Of a stretch of DNA of 64,000 nt, positions 25,883 through 37,178 are shown piece by piece (the first letter of the stretch is position 1; the number at the start of each line of letters is the position of its first letter). The position numbers and the translations under genes are program-made. The notes under the pieces were generated by a model, which made no database searches, was not told the DNA's origin, and saw nothing but the letters and a program-made list of their open reading frames with translations. The stretch is from Diaphorobacter aerolatus (lineage in GTDB: Bacteria > Pseudomonadota > Gammaproteobacteria > Burkholderiales > Burkholderiaceae_C): the NCBI RefSeq assembly GCF_014489535.1, contig NZ_CP060783.1, forward strand, positions 372,001 through 436,000. Direction: 5' to 3'.

Positions 25883-27067
25883 ATGAGTGAAGAAATCGTC
25901 ATCGTTTCCGCTGTACGCACGCCGGTAGGCAAGTTCGGCGGAAGTCTCGCCAAGATTCCCGCCACCGAACTCGGTGCCATCGTGATCAAGGAGGCGCTGT
26001 CGCGCGCCAAGGTGCCGCTCGATCAGGTTGGCGAAGTCATCATGGGCCAGGTACTGGCCGCGGGCGCGGGCCAGAATCCGGCACGCCAGGCCATGATGAA
26101 GGCGGGCGTCGCCAAGGAAACCCCGGCACTCACGATCAACGCGGTCTGCGGCTCGGGCCTCAAGGCGGTGATGCTCGCGGCGCAGTCGATTGCCACCGGC
26201 GACAGCGAAATCGTCGTCGCGGGCGGTCAGGAAAACATGAGCGCGTCTGCCCACGTGCTGCCCAATTCGCGCGACGGCATGCGCATGGGCGACTGGAAGC
26301 TCGTGGACACCATGATCGTGGACGGCCTGCAGGACGCCTACAACCACTACCACATGGGCATTACGGCGGAGAACGTGGCCAAGCAATTCGACGTCTCGCG
26401 CGAACAGCAGGACGCGCTTGCGCTCGCAAGCCAGAAGAAGGCCGCTGCCGCGCAGGATGCCGGTCGTTTCAAGAATGAAATCGTCGCTGTGGAAATCCCG
26501 CAGAAGAAGGGCGATCCCGTCAAATTCGAGGCCGACGAATTCATCAATCGCAAGACCGACGAGGCGGCGCTCGAACGGCTGCGCCCGGCGTTCGACAAGG
26601 CGGGTTCGGTGACCGCGGGCAATGCGTCCGGTCTCAATGATGGAGCGGCCGCTGTGGTCGTGATGAAGGCCTCCAAGGCCAAGGAACTCGGCCTCACCCC
26701 GCTTGCACGCATCGTTGCCTACGGCACGACCGGACTTGATCCAACGATCATGGGCATGGGCCCGGTCTCCGCCACCAAGAAGGTGCTCAAGCGCGCTGGC
26801 TGGAAGGTCGAAGACGTCGATCTGTTCGAACTCAACGAAGCCTTCGCGGCACAGGCCTGCGCGGTCAACAAGGAACTCGGCGTGGATCCCGCCAAGGTCA
26901 ACGTTAACGGCGGTGCGATTGCGCTGGGCCACCCGATCGGCGCATCCGGCTGCCGCGTACTGGTTTCGCTGCTGCACGAGATGGAGCAGCGTGGTGCGAA
27001 AAAGGGCATTGCCGCACTGTGCATCGGCGGCGGCATGGGCGTTTCGCTGGCTGTGGAACGAGCATGA
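25883..27067 (+). CDS. phaA: Acetyl-CoA C-acetyltransferase (beta-ketothiolase) PhaA
   Basis: Condenses two acetyl-CoA into acetoacetyl-CoA, the first step to PHB. Intact 394-residue thiolase with nucleophilic Cys in NAVCGSGLKAV, the GHPIGASG histidine motif and the second cysteine in ALCIGGGMG. AAGGA lies 11 bases before the ATG. A 236-base gap separates it from phaC, so it may have its own promoter. Confidence 0.93.
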   Translation: MSEEIVIVSAVRTPVGKFGGSLAKIPATELGAIVIKEALSRAKVPLDQVGEVIMGQVLAAGAGQNPARQAMMKAGVAKETPALTINAVCGSGLKAVMLAAQSIATGDSEIVVAGGQENMSASAHVLPNSRDGMRMGDWKLVDTMIVDGLQDAYNHYHMGITAENVAKQFDVSREQQDALALASQKKAAAAQDAGRFKNEIVAVEIPQKKGDPVKFEADEFINRKTDEAALERLRPAFDKAGSVTAGNASGLNDGAAAVVVMKASKAKELGLTPLARIVAYGTTGLDPTIMGMGPVSATKKVLKRAGWKVEDVDLFELNEAFAAQACAVNKELGVDPAKVNVNGGAIALGHPIGASGCRVLVSLLHEMEQRGAKKGIAALCIGGGMGVSLAVERA

Positions 27068-27203
27068 AAATGTGACGGGATCAATTCACTCCGCCAATAA
27101 AGTGTGAGCATTCGTAGCAGCCAGTGTTTTCCTGCAGTGTGCTGCGCGCAATCTTGGGTAGAGTGAATCCGTATCGGATGAATCATTAACAAAGGAGATA
27201 GTC

Positions 27204-27941
27204 GTGAGTCAAAAAGTAGCGTACGTCACAGGGGGAATGGGCGGCATCGGTACCGCGATTTGCCAGCGTCTGCACAAGGAAGGTTTCAAGGTGATCGCAG
27301 GCTGCGGTCCCACTCGCGACCATGCAAAGTGGCTGGGTGAGCAGAAGGCCCAGGGCTACGACTTCTATGCATCGGTGGGCAACGTGGGCGACTGGGATTC
27401 GACCGTTGACGCGTTCGCCAAGGCCAAGGCAGAACACGGCACGATCGACGTGCTGGTGAACAACGCGGGCATCACGCGTGACCGCATGTTCGTGAAGATG
27501 TCGCGCGAAGACTGGGACGCGGTGATCGAGACCAACCTCAACTCGATGTTCAACGTCACCAAGCAGGTGGTCAGCGACATGGTCGAAAAAGGCTGGGGCC
27601 GGATCGTCAACATCAGCTCGGTCAACGGCGCCAAGGGCCAGGCCGGACAGACCAACTATTCCGCAGCGAAGGCCGGCATGCACGGCTTCTCGATGGCGCT
27701 GGCGCAGGAACTCGCCAACAAGGGCGTGACCGTCAACACTGTGAGCCCGGGCTATATCGGCACGGACATGGTCAAGGCGATTCGCCCTGAAGTGCTCGAG
27801 AAGATCGTCGGCTCGGTCCCGGTCAAGCGTCTGGGCGAGCCGAGCGAAATCGCCTCGATCATCGCTTGGCTGGCCTCGGATGAAGGTGGCTATGCCACCG
27901 GCGCCGACTTCTCGGTCAACGGCGGTCTGCACATGCATTGA
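27204..27941 (+). CDS. phaB: Acetoacetyl-CoA reductase PhaB
   Basis: NADPH-dependent short-chain dehydrogenase of 245 residues that makes (R)-3-hydroxybutyryl-CoA for PhaC. It has the nucleotide loop VTGGMGGIGTAIC, NNAGITRD, the catalytic Ser in NISSVNG, and YSAAKAG with catalytic Tyr and Lys. It starts with GTG at 27204, preceded by a strong AAAGGAG. Confidence 0.93.
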   Translation: MSQKVAYVTGGMGGIGTAICQRLHKEGFKVIAGCGPTRDHAKWLGEQKAQGYDFYASVGNVGDWDSTVDAFAKAKAEHGTIDVLVNNAGITRDRMFVKMSREDWDAVIETNLNSMFNVTKQVVSDMVEKGWGRIVNISSVNGAKGQAGQTNYSAAKAGMHGFSMALAQELANKGVTVNTVSPGYIGTDMVKAIRPEVLEKIVGSVPVKRLGEPSEIASIIAWLASDEGGYATGADFSVNGGLHMH

Positions 27942-27990
27942 TCTGTCGAATTCCGGGGAAGCCAAAAACGGCACCCCGAAAAAGCCAAAC

Positions 27991-28012
27991 CCCGCGATTG
28001 CGGGTTTTTTTT
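27991..28012 (+). terminator. Rho-independent terminator after phaB
   Basis: Stem CCCGC / GCGGG with a GATT loop, followed by eight T. It lies 49 bases after the phaB stop and closes the PHB synthesis genes. Confidence 0.85.
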
Positions 28013-28142
28013 GGCTCGAAGGTAGCGCTGAGCTACAGGATGGGCGGAGATGGCGTGAAGCCGGGCCGCTGCGCGAGGTTCAACTGAGGCGGTGATACAC
28101 GAAACGGCATCTGAACATCAGCTTCCAGGCGGTCTGAACCGT

Positions 28143-28217
28143 TCAGAAACGCAGGGGAGCGCGCTTGCGATCACGTTCGTCGTCGGGCCAGGCAGCGAGG
28201 GTAGCAATGGTGGTCAT
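28143..28217 (-). CDS. Micro-protein A of 24 residues, twin of micro-protein B
   Basis: A 25-codon gene that is too short for ordinary gene callers. ATG at 28217, TGA at 28143-28145. AAGGAG sits 7 bases before the start. The peptide begins MTTIAT, then the core LAAWPDDERDRKRAP and ends LRF. The same core, length and ending occur at 28657-28731, with mostly silent codon differences between the two. The leaders also match: TGTCAACG about 50 bases upstream, GCGTTGAACAC, then AAGGAGTTTTC. The hydrophobic N-terminus is too short for a membrane helix; the rest is strongly charged. I do not recognise the family and give no function. Confidence 0.75.
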   Translation of the reverse strand: MTTIATLAAWPDDERDRKRAPLRF

Positions 28218-28525
28218 GTGAAAACTCCTTTGTGAGTGTTCAACGCTGAGCGATCTTTGTTCGTTGACACCCACTCGAAAGGAAATGCAAATTTACCGAG
28301 GGTTTACGCGGATATCCGTGAAGAAGAAAAATTTGAGGTGTTTTTATTTAAAAATCAAAGGGTTGGAGACAATATCTCAACCATCAAATGAAACTTAGAA
28401 GGCCGAATTCCAAACACGCTTGCCTTACATTTTCAACGCGCTCGAAACATGATCGTGAGGCTCCACCGTCCCTGTTCATGGCGCCAGATTCAATCCGCGC
28501 CATTGAAATCTGATGGACAAAAACA

Positions 28526-28548
28526 AAAACCCCGCATTGCGGGGTTTT
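28526..28548. terminator. Bidirectional-type terminator downstream of micro-protein B
   Basis: Perfect 10-bp stem AAAACCCCGC / GCGGGGTTTT with an ATT loop, with A-rich and T-rich flanks. On the minus strand it lies 108 bases after the stop of the 28657-28731 gene. It separates the two micro-protein units. Confidence 0.75.
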
Positions 28549-28656
28549 GTGTGAGGACCGAGGCCGTGTGTACTGAACAACTATGGAACGTTCACTGCCT
28601 TGCGTCGTTGAAAGGGGCTGGAAATCACGAGCTCCAGCTGACTCGAACGAATCATC

Positions 28657-28731
28657 TCAGAAGCGGACGGGTGCACGCTTGCGATCACGTTCATCATCGG
28701 GCCAGGCTGCGAGAATTGCGGTGAAGATCAT
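28657..28731 (-). CDS. Micro-protein B of 24 residues, twin of micro-protein A
   Basis: ATG at 28731, TGA at 28657-28659, with AAGGAG 9 bases upstream. The peptide begins MIFTAI, then LAAWPDDERDRKRAP and ends VRF. In the shared 18-codon core, seven codons differ from the twin. Six of the changes are silent third-base changes (GCT/GCA twice, GAC/GAT twice, CGC/CGT twice); the only amino-acid change is Leu to Val. That pattern is expected for a selected peptide, not for a chance ORF or RNA. It reads the same way as the ABC-F gene 191 bases upstream but has its own leader. Confidence 0.75.
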   Translation of the reverse strand: MIFTAILAAWPDDERDRKRAPVRF

Positions 28732-28837
28732 TTCAGAAAACTCCTTAGATGCGTGTTCAACGCGTCTCCAAGGGTTTGCGTTGACAGCGCATTCAAAGTT
28801 TTTTGCACTTCGGTTTTGATCGATATATTTTGAAATT

Positions 28838-28876
28838 CATTCAATGCTGACAAGGAATTACCTCACGCATTGAATG
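28838..28876. repeat. Inverted repeat upstream of micro-protein B
   Basis: Perfect 10-bp arms CATTCAATGC (28838-28847) and GCATTGAATG (28867-28876), 19 bases apart. It lies between the ABC-F stop and the micro-protein B leader, about 110-145 bases before that start. It could be a paired operator site. No T tract supports a terminator for the ABC-F gene. Confidence 0.5.
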
Positions 28877-28922
28877 TCGTTTCTTGAATATGCGATACAA
28901 ATTTTCCGAATATTCCACTGCC

Positions 28923-30928
28923 TCAGGCCGTCGCACCCATTTCCTGCTGGATAGCCTCGATTTGCCCCGATAGCTCCAGCCAACGCTCTTCCGACCGTTC
29001 GATGGAGTCGTTCACCGCCTTGAGCTGACGACCCGCCTCGGCGATGTCGGCACCCGACAGGCCCGCGGTGGCCAGCTTGAGCTCAAGCGCCGCGCGCTCG
29101 CTCGCAAGCTGGGGCAGGCGTTTGTCGATCTGATCGAGTTCCTTCCTGTAGGGCTTGGTCTTTTCGGCGACCTGCTGGCGCGCCAGCGCAGCCAGGCGGC
29201 GCTGCTCACGCGGATCGCCCTTGCCCTGGGAGGCGTCGATTGCCGGAGCCTGGGCCACCACCTGCACCGGAACAACCACCGTTTCCTGAGATTGCCTGGC
29301 CTGTTCGCGCAGGCGCTTGGATTCGTCGAGCAGATAGCGCTGGTAATCGTCGAGATCGCCGTCAAACGGATCTACCTTGCCGCGCCCGACCAGCCAGAAA
29401 TCGTCGCACACGGAACGCAGCAGCGCGCGGTCGTGGCTCACGAGCATGACGGTGCCGTCGAAGCTGTTGATCGCCATCGACAGCGCCTCACGCGTCGTGA
29501 GGTCCAGGTGGTTGGTCGGCTCGTCGAGCAGCAACAGGTTGGGGCGTTGCCAGACGATCATGGCGAGCACCAGCCGCGCCTTTTCGCCGCCGCTCATGGT
29601 GCCTACGGCCTGGCCGACCATGTCGCCGTTGAAATTGAAGCTGCCAAGGTAATTGCGCAGATCCTGTTCGCGCGAGGGCTCCTTCGAGTCCGGGCCGAGT
29701 TCCTTGGCGAGCCGGACCATGTGCACGAGCGGTGAATCGTCGGGTCGCAGCACGTCGAGTTCCTGCTGCGCGAAATAGCCGATGTTCAGTCCCTTGCCCT
29801 CGGTGACCGTTCCGGCGAGCTGCGACATCTCGCGCGCAATGGTCTTGACCAGTGTCGATTTGCCCTGGCCGTTCGCGCCCAGGATGCCGATGCGCTGACC
29901 GGCCAGCACCGAGCGGTTGACGCCGTGCAGGATGGTGGTGGCCTGCATGCCGTCCTCGGTGCGGTAGCCGAAGCTCGCGTCGCTGATCGCGAGCATCGGA
30001 TTGGGCAGGTTGGCCGGTTCCTTGAATTCGAAGCTGAAATCCGCGCTGGCCAGCACCGGCGCAATCTTCTCCATGCGCTCGATGGCCTTGACCCGGCTTT
30101 GCGCCTGCTTGGCCTTGGAGGCCTTGGCCTTGAAGCGGTCGATGAACTTCTGCAGGTGAGCAATCTTGTCCTGCTGGCGTTCGTAGCTCGACTGTTGAAG
30201 CACCAGTTGCTGGGCACGCAGTTCCTCGAACTTGCTGTAGTTGCCGCCATAGCGCGTCAGTTTGGCGTTCTCGATGTGCAGGGTGACGTCGGTCACCGCG
30301 TCGAGAAATTCCCGGTCGTGGCTGATCACGATGAGCGTGCCGGCATAGCGCTTGAGCCAGGCTTCGAGCCAGACGAGGGCGTCCAGATCCAGGTGATTCG
30401 TGGGTTCGTCCAGCAGCAGCAGATCGCTCGGGCTCATCAGCGCGCGGGCGAGTTGCAGGCGCATGCGCCAGCCGCCGGAAAAACTGTTCACCGGCCGTTC
30501 CAGCTCGTGTACCTGAAAGCCGAGGCCAGAATCAGCGACTGGGCCCGCGACGTCGCGTCGTGAAAGCCGGCATCGGCGAGGTCGGAATGTGCCTGGGCGA
30601 TGGCCATGCCGTCGCCAGCGACCTCGGCCTCGTGCAGCGCGGCGCGCAGTTCGGTGAGACGCGAATCGCCGTCAAGCACGAATGCGGTTGCCGATTCCGA
30701 GGTCTCGGGCATGTTCTGCTCGACCTGGGCCATGAGCCAGTGCGCGGGAATGTGGAATTCGCCCGCATCTTCATGGAGGCTGCCATTGAGCAGGGCAAAC
30801 AGCGTGGACTTGCCCGCGCCATTGCGCCCGACCAGTCCGACTTTTTCGCCGGGGTTGATGGTGACGGAGGTGCTGTCCAGCAGCACGCGCGCGCTGCGGC
30901 GCAGGGTGACATTGCGAAGGGTGATCAT
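28923..30928 (-). CDS. yheS: ABC-F ATPase, YheS-like, one frameshift
   Basis: Soluble twin-ATPase of the ABC-F family, whose members act on the ribosome. It has two Walker A motifs (GLVGRNGAGKST and GILGANGQGKST) and two signature/Walker B units (SGGWRMRLQLARAL with LLLLDEPTNHLDLDA; SGGEKARLVLAMIVWQRP with LLLLDEPTNHLDL). A charged coiled coil ends the protein. The order and spacing match E. coli YheS. The CC at 30526-30527 lacks one base; restoring it gives SLILGLGFQVHELERPVNSF and 668 residues. The start ATG is at 30928. Confidence 0.87.
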
Positions 30929-31060
30929 GGAGGGGGCGATTATCCCAGTGAATCGATTCAACCCGGTCCAGTCGGGATACATGCGCAAACACCGCCGATC
31001 TCCGGGCCTTGTCGCTGTCTTGGTAAGGTAGGGCATTCGCCGCAGCCTGGAGTCATCGTC

Positions 31061-31947
31061 ATGGAGCAAGGACAAGAGCCCATTTCCCGTCAGTATCACC
31101 GCGACGACCGCAGAGGCAGATCGATCAGGATCGCTCTGAGCGTGCTGGTGATCGCCGCGCTCGCGGTGGCTGGCTGGCTCTACTGGCAACGCTCGTCCAT
31201 CGAGCCGCCAGTACGCGAGGCCGCGCCTGCCGCCACCGCGCCCGCGCAAGACCGCGAAACCACCGTATCCGCGCCCGTCGCCGAAGAGAATCACCCGCTC
31301 GAACCGGAGGCCGACGACAAGGGCAATCCGCCGCTTGCCGCCGACGCCAATGCGGCGCTCGAAGACACGGTGACCCAGTGGCTTGGCAAGGACAGCGTGC
31401 TGCGATTTGTCGCTATCGACGGGCTCGCCCACCGCGTCGTCGCCACGATTGACAACCTGCCACGCGCGCAAGTGGCCTCGCGCCTGTGGCCGCTGCATCC
31501 CGCCGGGGACGCATGGCGGTGGTGCAGACCAACGACGGCATGCAGATCGCTCCCGAGAACGCGGCGCGCTATGACGGCGTGGTGGGTTTCGTTACCGCAA
31601 TCGATCCCGCCAAGGCCGCGTCGGTCTACAAGCACGTCTATCCGGTGCTGCAGCACAGCTATGAGGAACTCGGCTATCCCGGCAAGCAGTTCAACAACCG
31701 GCTGGTCGCGGTGATCGACCACCTGCTGACCACGCCCGAGCCACAGGGGCCGCTGGCGATCAAGCTGGTTCAGGTCCAGGGCGAGGTGCCTTCGCAGCAA
31801 CCCTGGTTGCGCTATGAATTTGCCGATCCCCGGCTGCAATCGCTCTCGTCGGGCCAGAAGATTCTGTTGCGCATGGGGCCGCAGAACACGCAGCGAATCA
31901 AGAGCGCTCTGCGGGCTCTGCGCGCGCAAATTGCGTCCAGGTCTTGA
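31061..31947 (+). CDS. DUF3014-like membrane-anchored protein, one frameshift
   Basis: Protein of about 295 residues with one membrane helix near the N-terminus (IALSVLVIAALAVAGWLYW), a Pro/Ala/Glu-rich linker and a globular C-terminal domain. The C-terminal part (RFVAIDGLAHRVVATIDNLP, then YDGVVGFVTAIDPAKAASVY) resembles the DUF3014 family. The G run 31505-31508 lacks one base; restoring it gives LHPAGGRMAVVQTNDGMQ. The function is unknown. It is divergent from the ABC-F gene. Confidence 0.7.
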
Positions 31948-32141
31948 TCGGGCAGGTCTGAATGCGAGCAAAACCCATTTAAATTGTTTCAAACCTTGTA
32001 CGGCAGGCAGACTGTTGGCATTGACTTACATGCGCCGGCAGAACTGTCATCAAAATGTCCACAGGGGGAAACCCAAGGACAAAAAAAGGATTGCCTGCCA
32101 CCGTTTTCATCGGCCGCGCGGGCATTCCAGGATCAGGACTG

Positions 32142-33005
32142 ATGCAGCAAATATCGACACAAATCCCGCTCGGAACCGACCAGAACGAGCAGCCCGAACG
32201 TGGGCACTGGCAGATTGACGATCTGGATTTCGACGCCATCGAGCGAAGCGCGATTGAAGACAACGAGGATCTCTTCTACCTGCTGATGAGCGCCTCGTTC
32301 ATCGAGACCGGCTCCGAAACCTACGCCGCCAATCTCGCCGAGCACTACAGCGAATATCCCGAAATCACTGCCTGGCTGCGTGACCGCTGGGAATCGGAAG
32401 AACTGCAGCATGGCACCGCGCTGCGCAGATATGTAGAGGCGGTCTGGCCGGAGTTTCCGTGGCAGAAGGCCTATGACAGTTTCTTTGACGAGTATTCCAA
32501 GCTCTGTACGGTCGAGGAGTTGCACCCCGACCGGCATCTCGAGATGGTCGCGCGCTGTGTGGTCGAGACCGGCACCACCGCGTACTACCACACGCTGCGC
32601 GAGCAAAGCGACGAGCCGGTGCTGCGCGAGTTGCTCGGCAATATCCGCAACGACGAGGTGGGCCACTTCAAGCACTTTCTCAAGTACTTCAAGCAGTTGC
32701 AGGAGAACGCCCCTGTGGCTCGAACGCGCATTGCCGGGGCGCTGTACGCGCGCCTGAAGGAATTGCGCGAAAGCGATTCGGATGTCGCGCTGCGCCATGT
32801 CTACGCCCATCGCGGTAACTACTTCGCGCAAAGCCAGCACAGCTTTGCCGACATCGCCCAGCGTGCCTACGAATTGATCAGCTCACAATTGCCCGCCGAT
32901 CTGGCGGTGCGCATGCTGCTCAAGCCCTTGCTGCTGCCAGCCAGGCTCGAAGGCTATCTGCACGCGCCGATTGCCAGACTTGCGACACGCGTGATGGCGC
33001 CCTGA
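32142..33005 (+). CDS. Ferritin-like diiron-carboxylate protein
   Basis: Intact 287-residue protein. Two E...ExxH pairs fit a four-helix diiron site: Glu55 with Glu87/His90 (ESEELQHG) and Glu142 with Glu172/His175 (NDEVGHFKHF). About 30 residues separate the parts of each pair, as in ferritin-like enzymes. The ATG at 32142 is preferred; an in-frame ATG at 32055 would add 29 residues of unlike composition. The reaction is unknown. A related oxidase or iron-handling role is an inference only. Confidence 0.7.
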   Translation: MQQISTQIPLGTDQNEQPERGHWQIDDLDFDAIERSAIEDNEDLFYLLMSASFIETGSETYAANLAEHYSEYPEITAWLRDRWESEELQHGTALRRYVEAVWPEFPWQKAYDSFFDEYSKLCTVEELHPDRHLEMVARCVVETGTTAYYHTLREQSDEPVLRELLGNIRNDEVGHFKHFLKYFKQLQENAPVARTRIAGALYARLKELRESDSDVALRHVYAHRGNYFAQSQHSFADIAQRAYELISSQLPADLAVRMLLKPLLLPARLEGYLHAPIARLATRVMAP

Positions 33006-33030
33006 ACCCTGAGAAGCTCCAGGACGGAAG

Positions 33031-35117
<2,087 letters not shown>

Positions 35118-35127
35118 TCAGGCGCTT

Positions 35128-36291
35128 TTAGTGCGGATGCACGTCGAGCACAATTTCGGTGAATGACGGCTCGTCGTCATCGACGCGCTGGTGCGCCTCG
35201 GCCTGAGCCTGCGCCGCCTTGGATGCGAGCGCGAAGTCGTTTTGCAGACGCCACAACAGATTGGTGGGAGAGTCGGCGTAGGCAAGACCTTCCTTGCGGT
35301 CGATCTTGTTGTCCAGAATCATGTGCGCCAGCGCTTCCTCAAAGGTCTGGGAGCCTTCGGCCATGGATTTCTCCATCGCCTCGCGCACGCCGGAGAAGTC
35401 GCCTTTTTCAATCAGGTCGGCCACCAGCTTGGTGTTGAGCATGACCTCCACCGCCGGCAGACGCGCGCCCTGCGGCGTGCGCACCAGACGCTGGGAAATG
35501 ATGGCCTTGAGGGCCGATGCCAGGTCGCCGAGCATCGTCGGTCGGACTTCGACCGGGTAGAACGAAAGAATCCGGTTGAGCGCGTGGTAGCTGTTGTTGC
35601 CGTGCAGCGTGGCAAGGCAGAGGTGACCGGACTGCGCATACGCAATCGCAGCGGACATGGTTTCGCGGTCGCGAATTTCGCCGATCAGGATCACGTCGGG
35701 TGCCTGGCGCAGCGCGTTCTTGAGCGCCGTCTGCAGCGAATTGGTGTCGGAGCCGATCTCGCGCTGGTTGATGATGGCGCGCTTGTTGGTGAACTGGTAT
35801 TCGACCGGGTCTTCGACGGTCAGCACGTGGCCGGTCTGCTGCTCGTTGCGATGATCGATCATCGAGGCGAGCGTGGTGCTCTTGCCCGAGCCGGTGGCGC
35901 CGACAACGAGGATCAGCCCGCGCTTTTCCATGATCAGGTCGGACAGCACGTCGGGCAGGCTCAGCGTGGCGATCGGCGGAATATTGTCGGGAATGAAGCG
36001 GATCACGACCGCATAGCTGCCGCGCTGGCGCAGCGCGCTCACGCGAAAGCGTCCGACGCCGTCGAGCGGCACGCCCATGTTGAGCTCGCCGGTTTCCTGG
36101 AGTTCCTCGATCCGGTGGGGTTCGACGATTTCCGAGAGCAGATTCAGAGGCGCCTCGGTCGAGAGCATCTGGCTGTTGATGGGAACGCACTGCCCATCGA
36201 TCTTGATGAGCGCCGGCGCATGCGCCGACAGGTACACATCGGATGCCTTCTTTTCTGCCATGAGGCGCAGAATTCTTTCCATCGTGCTCAT
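35128..36291 (-). CDS. pilU: PilU-type twitching-motility ATPase
   Basis: Hexameric retraction ATPase of type IV pili. The 387-residue protein has Walker A VVGATGSGKSTT, the Asp box VLTVEDPVEYQF, Walker B DVILIGEIRDRETM and the His box HLCLATLHGN. The extended acidic C-terminus (QRVDDDEPSFTE) is more like PilU than PilT. No pilT or other pilus gene is in view; instead it sits between dapD (38 bases) and dapE (31 bases). Confidence 0.85.
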   Translation of the reverse strand: MSTMERILRLMAEKKASDVYLSAHAPALIKIDGQCVPINSQMLSTEAPLNLLSEIVEPHRIEELQETGELNMGVPLDGVGRFRVSALRQRGSYAVVIRFIPDNIPPIATLSLPDVLSDLIMEKRGLILVVGATGSGKSTTLASMIDHRNEQQTGHVLTVEDPVEYQFTNKRAIINQREIGSDTNSLQTALKNALRQAPDVILIGEIRDRETMSAAIAYAQSGHLCLATLHGNNSYHALNRILSFYPVEVRPTMLGDLASALKAIISQRLVRTPQGARLPAVEVMLNTKLVADLIEKGDFSGVREAMEKSMAEGSQTFEEALAHMILDNKIDRKEGLAYADSPTNLLWRLQNDFALASKAAQAQAEAHQRVDDDEPSFTEIVLDVHPH

Positions 36292-36329
36292 GTTCTATCT
36301 CCCCGGGTGTGGTTTTGAGTCGCTGGCAA

Positions 36330-37163
36330 TCAGTCGCGCAGCAGGTCGTTCAGGCTGGTGCTCGAACGGGTCTTGGCGTCCACGGTCTTCACGATGATGG
36401 CCGCATAGGTGCTGTATGCCACGCCGTCCTTGGTGGTCTTGGGCAGATTGCCGCTGATCACCACCGAGCCCGAGGGCACGCGGCCAAAGAGGGTCTCGCC
36501 GGTGTCGCGATTGAAGATCGGGGTGCTCTTGCCGATGTATACGCCCATGCCGAGCACCGAGTTCTCTTCGACGATCACGCCTTCGACGACTTCGGAGCGC
36601 GCGCCGATGAAGCAGTTGTCTTCGATGATGGTCGGGTTGGCTTGCAGTGGCTCAAGCACGCCGCCAAGGCCCACGCCACCGGAGAGGTGCACATTCTTGC
36701 CCACCTGAGCGCACGAGCCGACCGTCGCCCAGGTGTCGACCATCGTGCCTTCATCGACATAGGCGCCGATGTTCACATACGAGGGCATGAGGATCGCGCC
36801 CTTGGCCACGAAGCTGCCGCGGCGAGCCACGGCGGGCGGCACGACGCGCACGCCGGTCGCCGCGATCTCGGCTTCGCTCATGCCTTCGAATCGGGTGGGG
36901 ACCTTGTCGAAGAAGTTCAGGTCGCCCGACTTCATCAGCACGTTGTCCTTGAGCCGGAAGGAAAGCAGCACGGCCTTCTTGATCCACTGGTGCACGGTCC
37001 ACTGGCCCACGCCTTCACGCGTTGCCACGCGCAGCTTGCCGGTGTTGAGCTCGGCAATCACGTGTTCCACGGCATCGACCACTTCCTTGGGAGCAGCGGC
37101 GGGAGACATGCTGGCGCGGTTTTCCCAGGCGTTGTCGATGAGGGTTTGCAGTTGTTGAGTCAT
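36330..37163 (-). CDS. dapD: Tetrahydrodipicolinate N-succinyltransferase DapD
   Basis: Transfers succinyl from succinyl-CoA to tetrahydrodipicolinate. The 277-residue protein has a helical N-terminal domain and a left-handed beta-helix of hexapeptide repeats. The repeats include [20 protein letters not shown] and [11 protein letters not shown]. The gene is intact and follows dapC by 15 bases. Confidence 0.94.
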   Translation of the reverse strand: MTQQLQTLIDNAWENRASMSPAAAPKEVVDAVEHVIAELNTGKLRVATREGVGQWTVHQWIKKAVLLSFRLKDNVLMKSGDLNFFDKVPTRFEGMSEAEIAATGVRVVPPAVARRGSFVAKGAILMPSYVNIGAYVDEGTMVDTWATVGSCAQVGKNVHLSGGVGLGGVLEPLQANPTIIEDNCFIGARSEVVEGVIVEENSVLGMGVYIGKSTPIFNRDTGETLFGRVPSGSVVISGNLPKTTKDGVAYSTYAAIIVKTVDAKTRSSTSLNDLLRD

Positions 37164-37178
37164 GGATCTGTTTCGTCT

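Noticed and set aside
28449..28724. Plus-strand open frame of 91 codons across the micro-protein region
   Set aside because: It runs through the terminator hairpin at 28526-28548 and opposite micro-protein B, with no ribosome site or family match.
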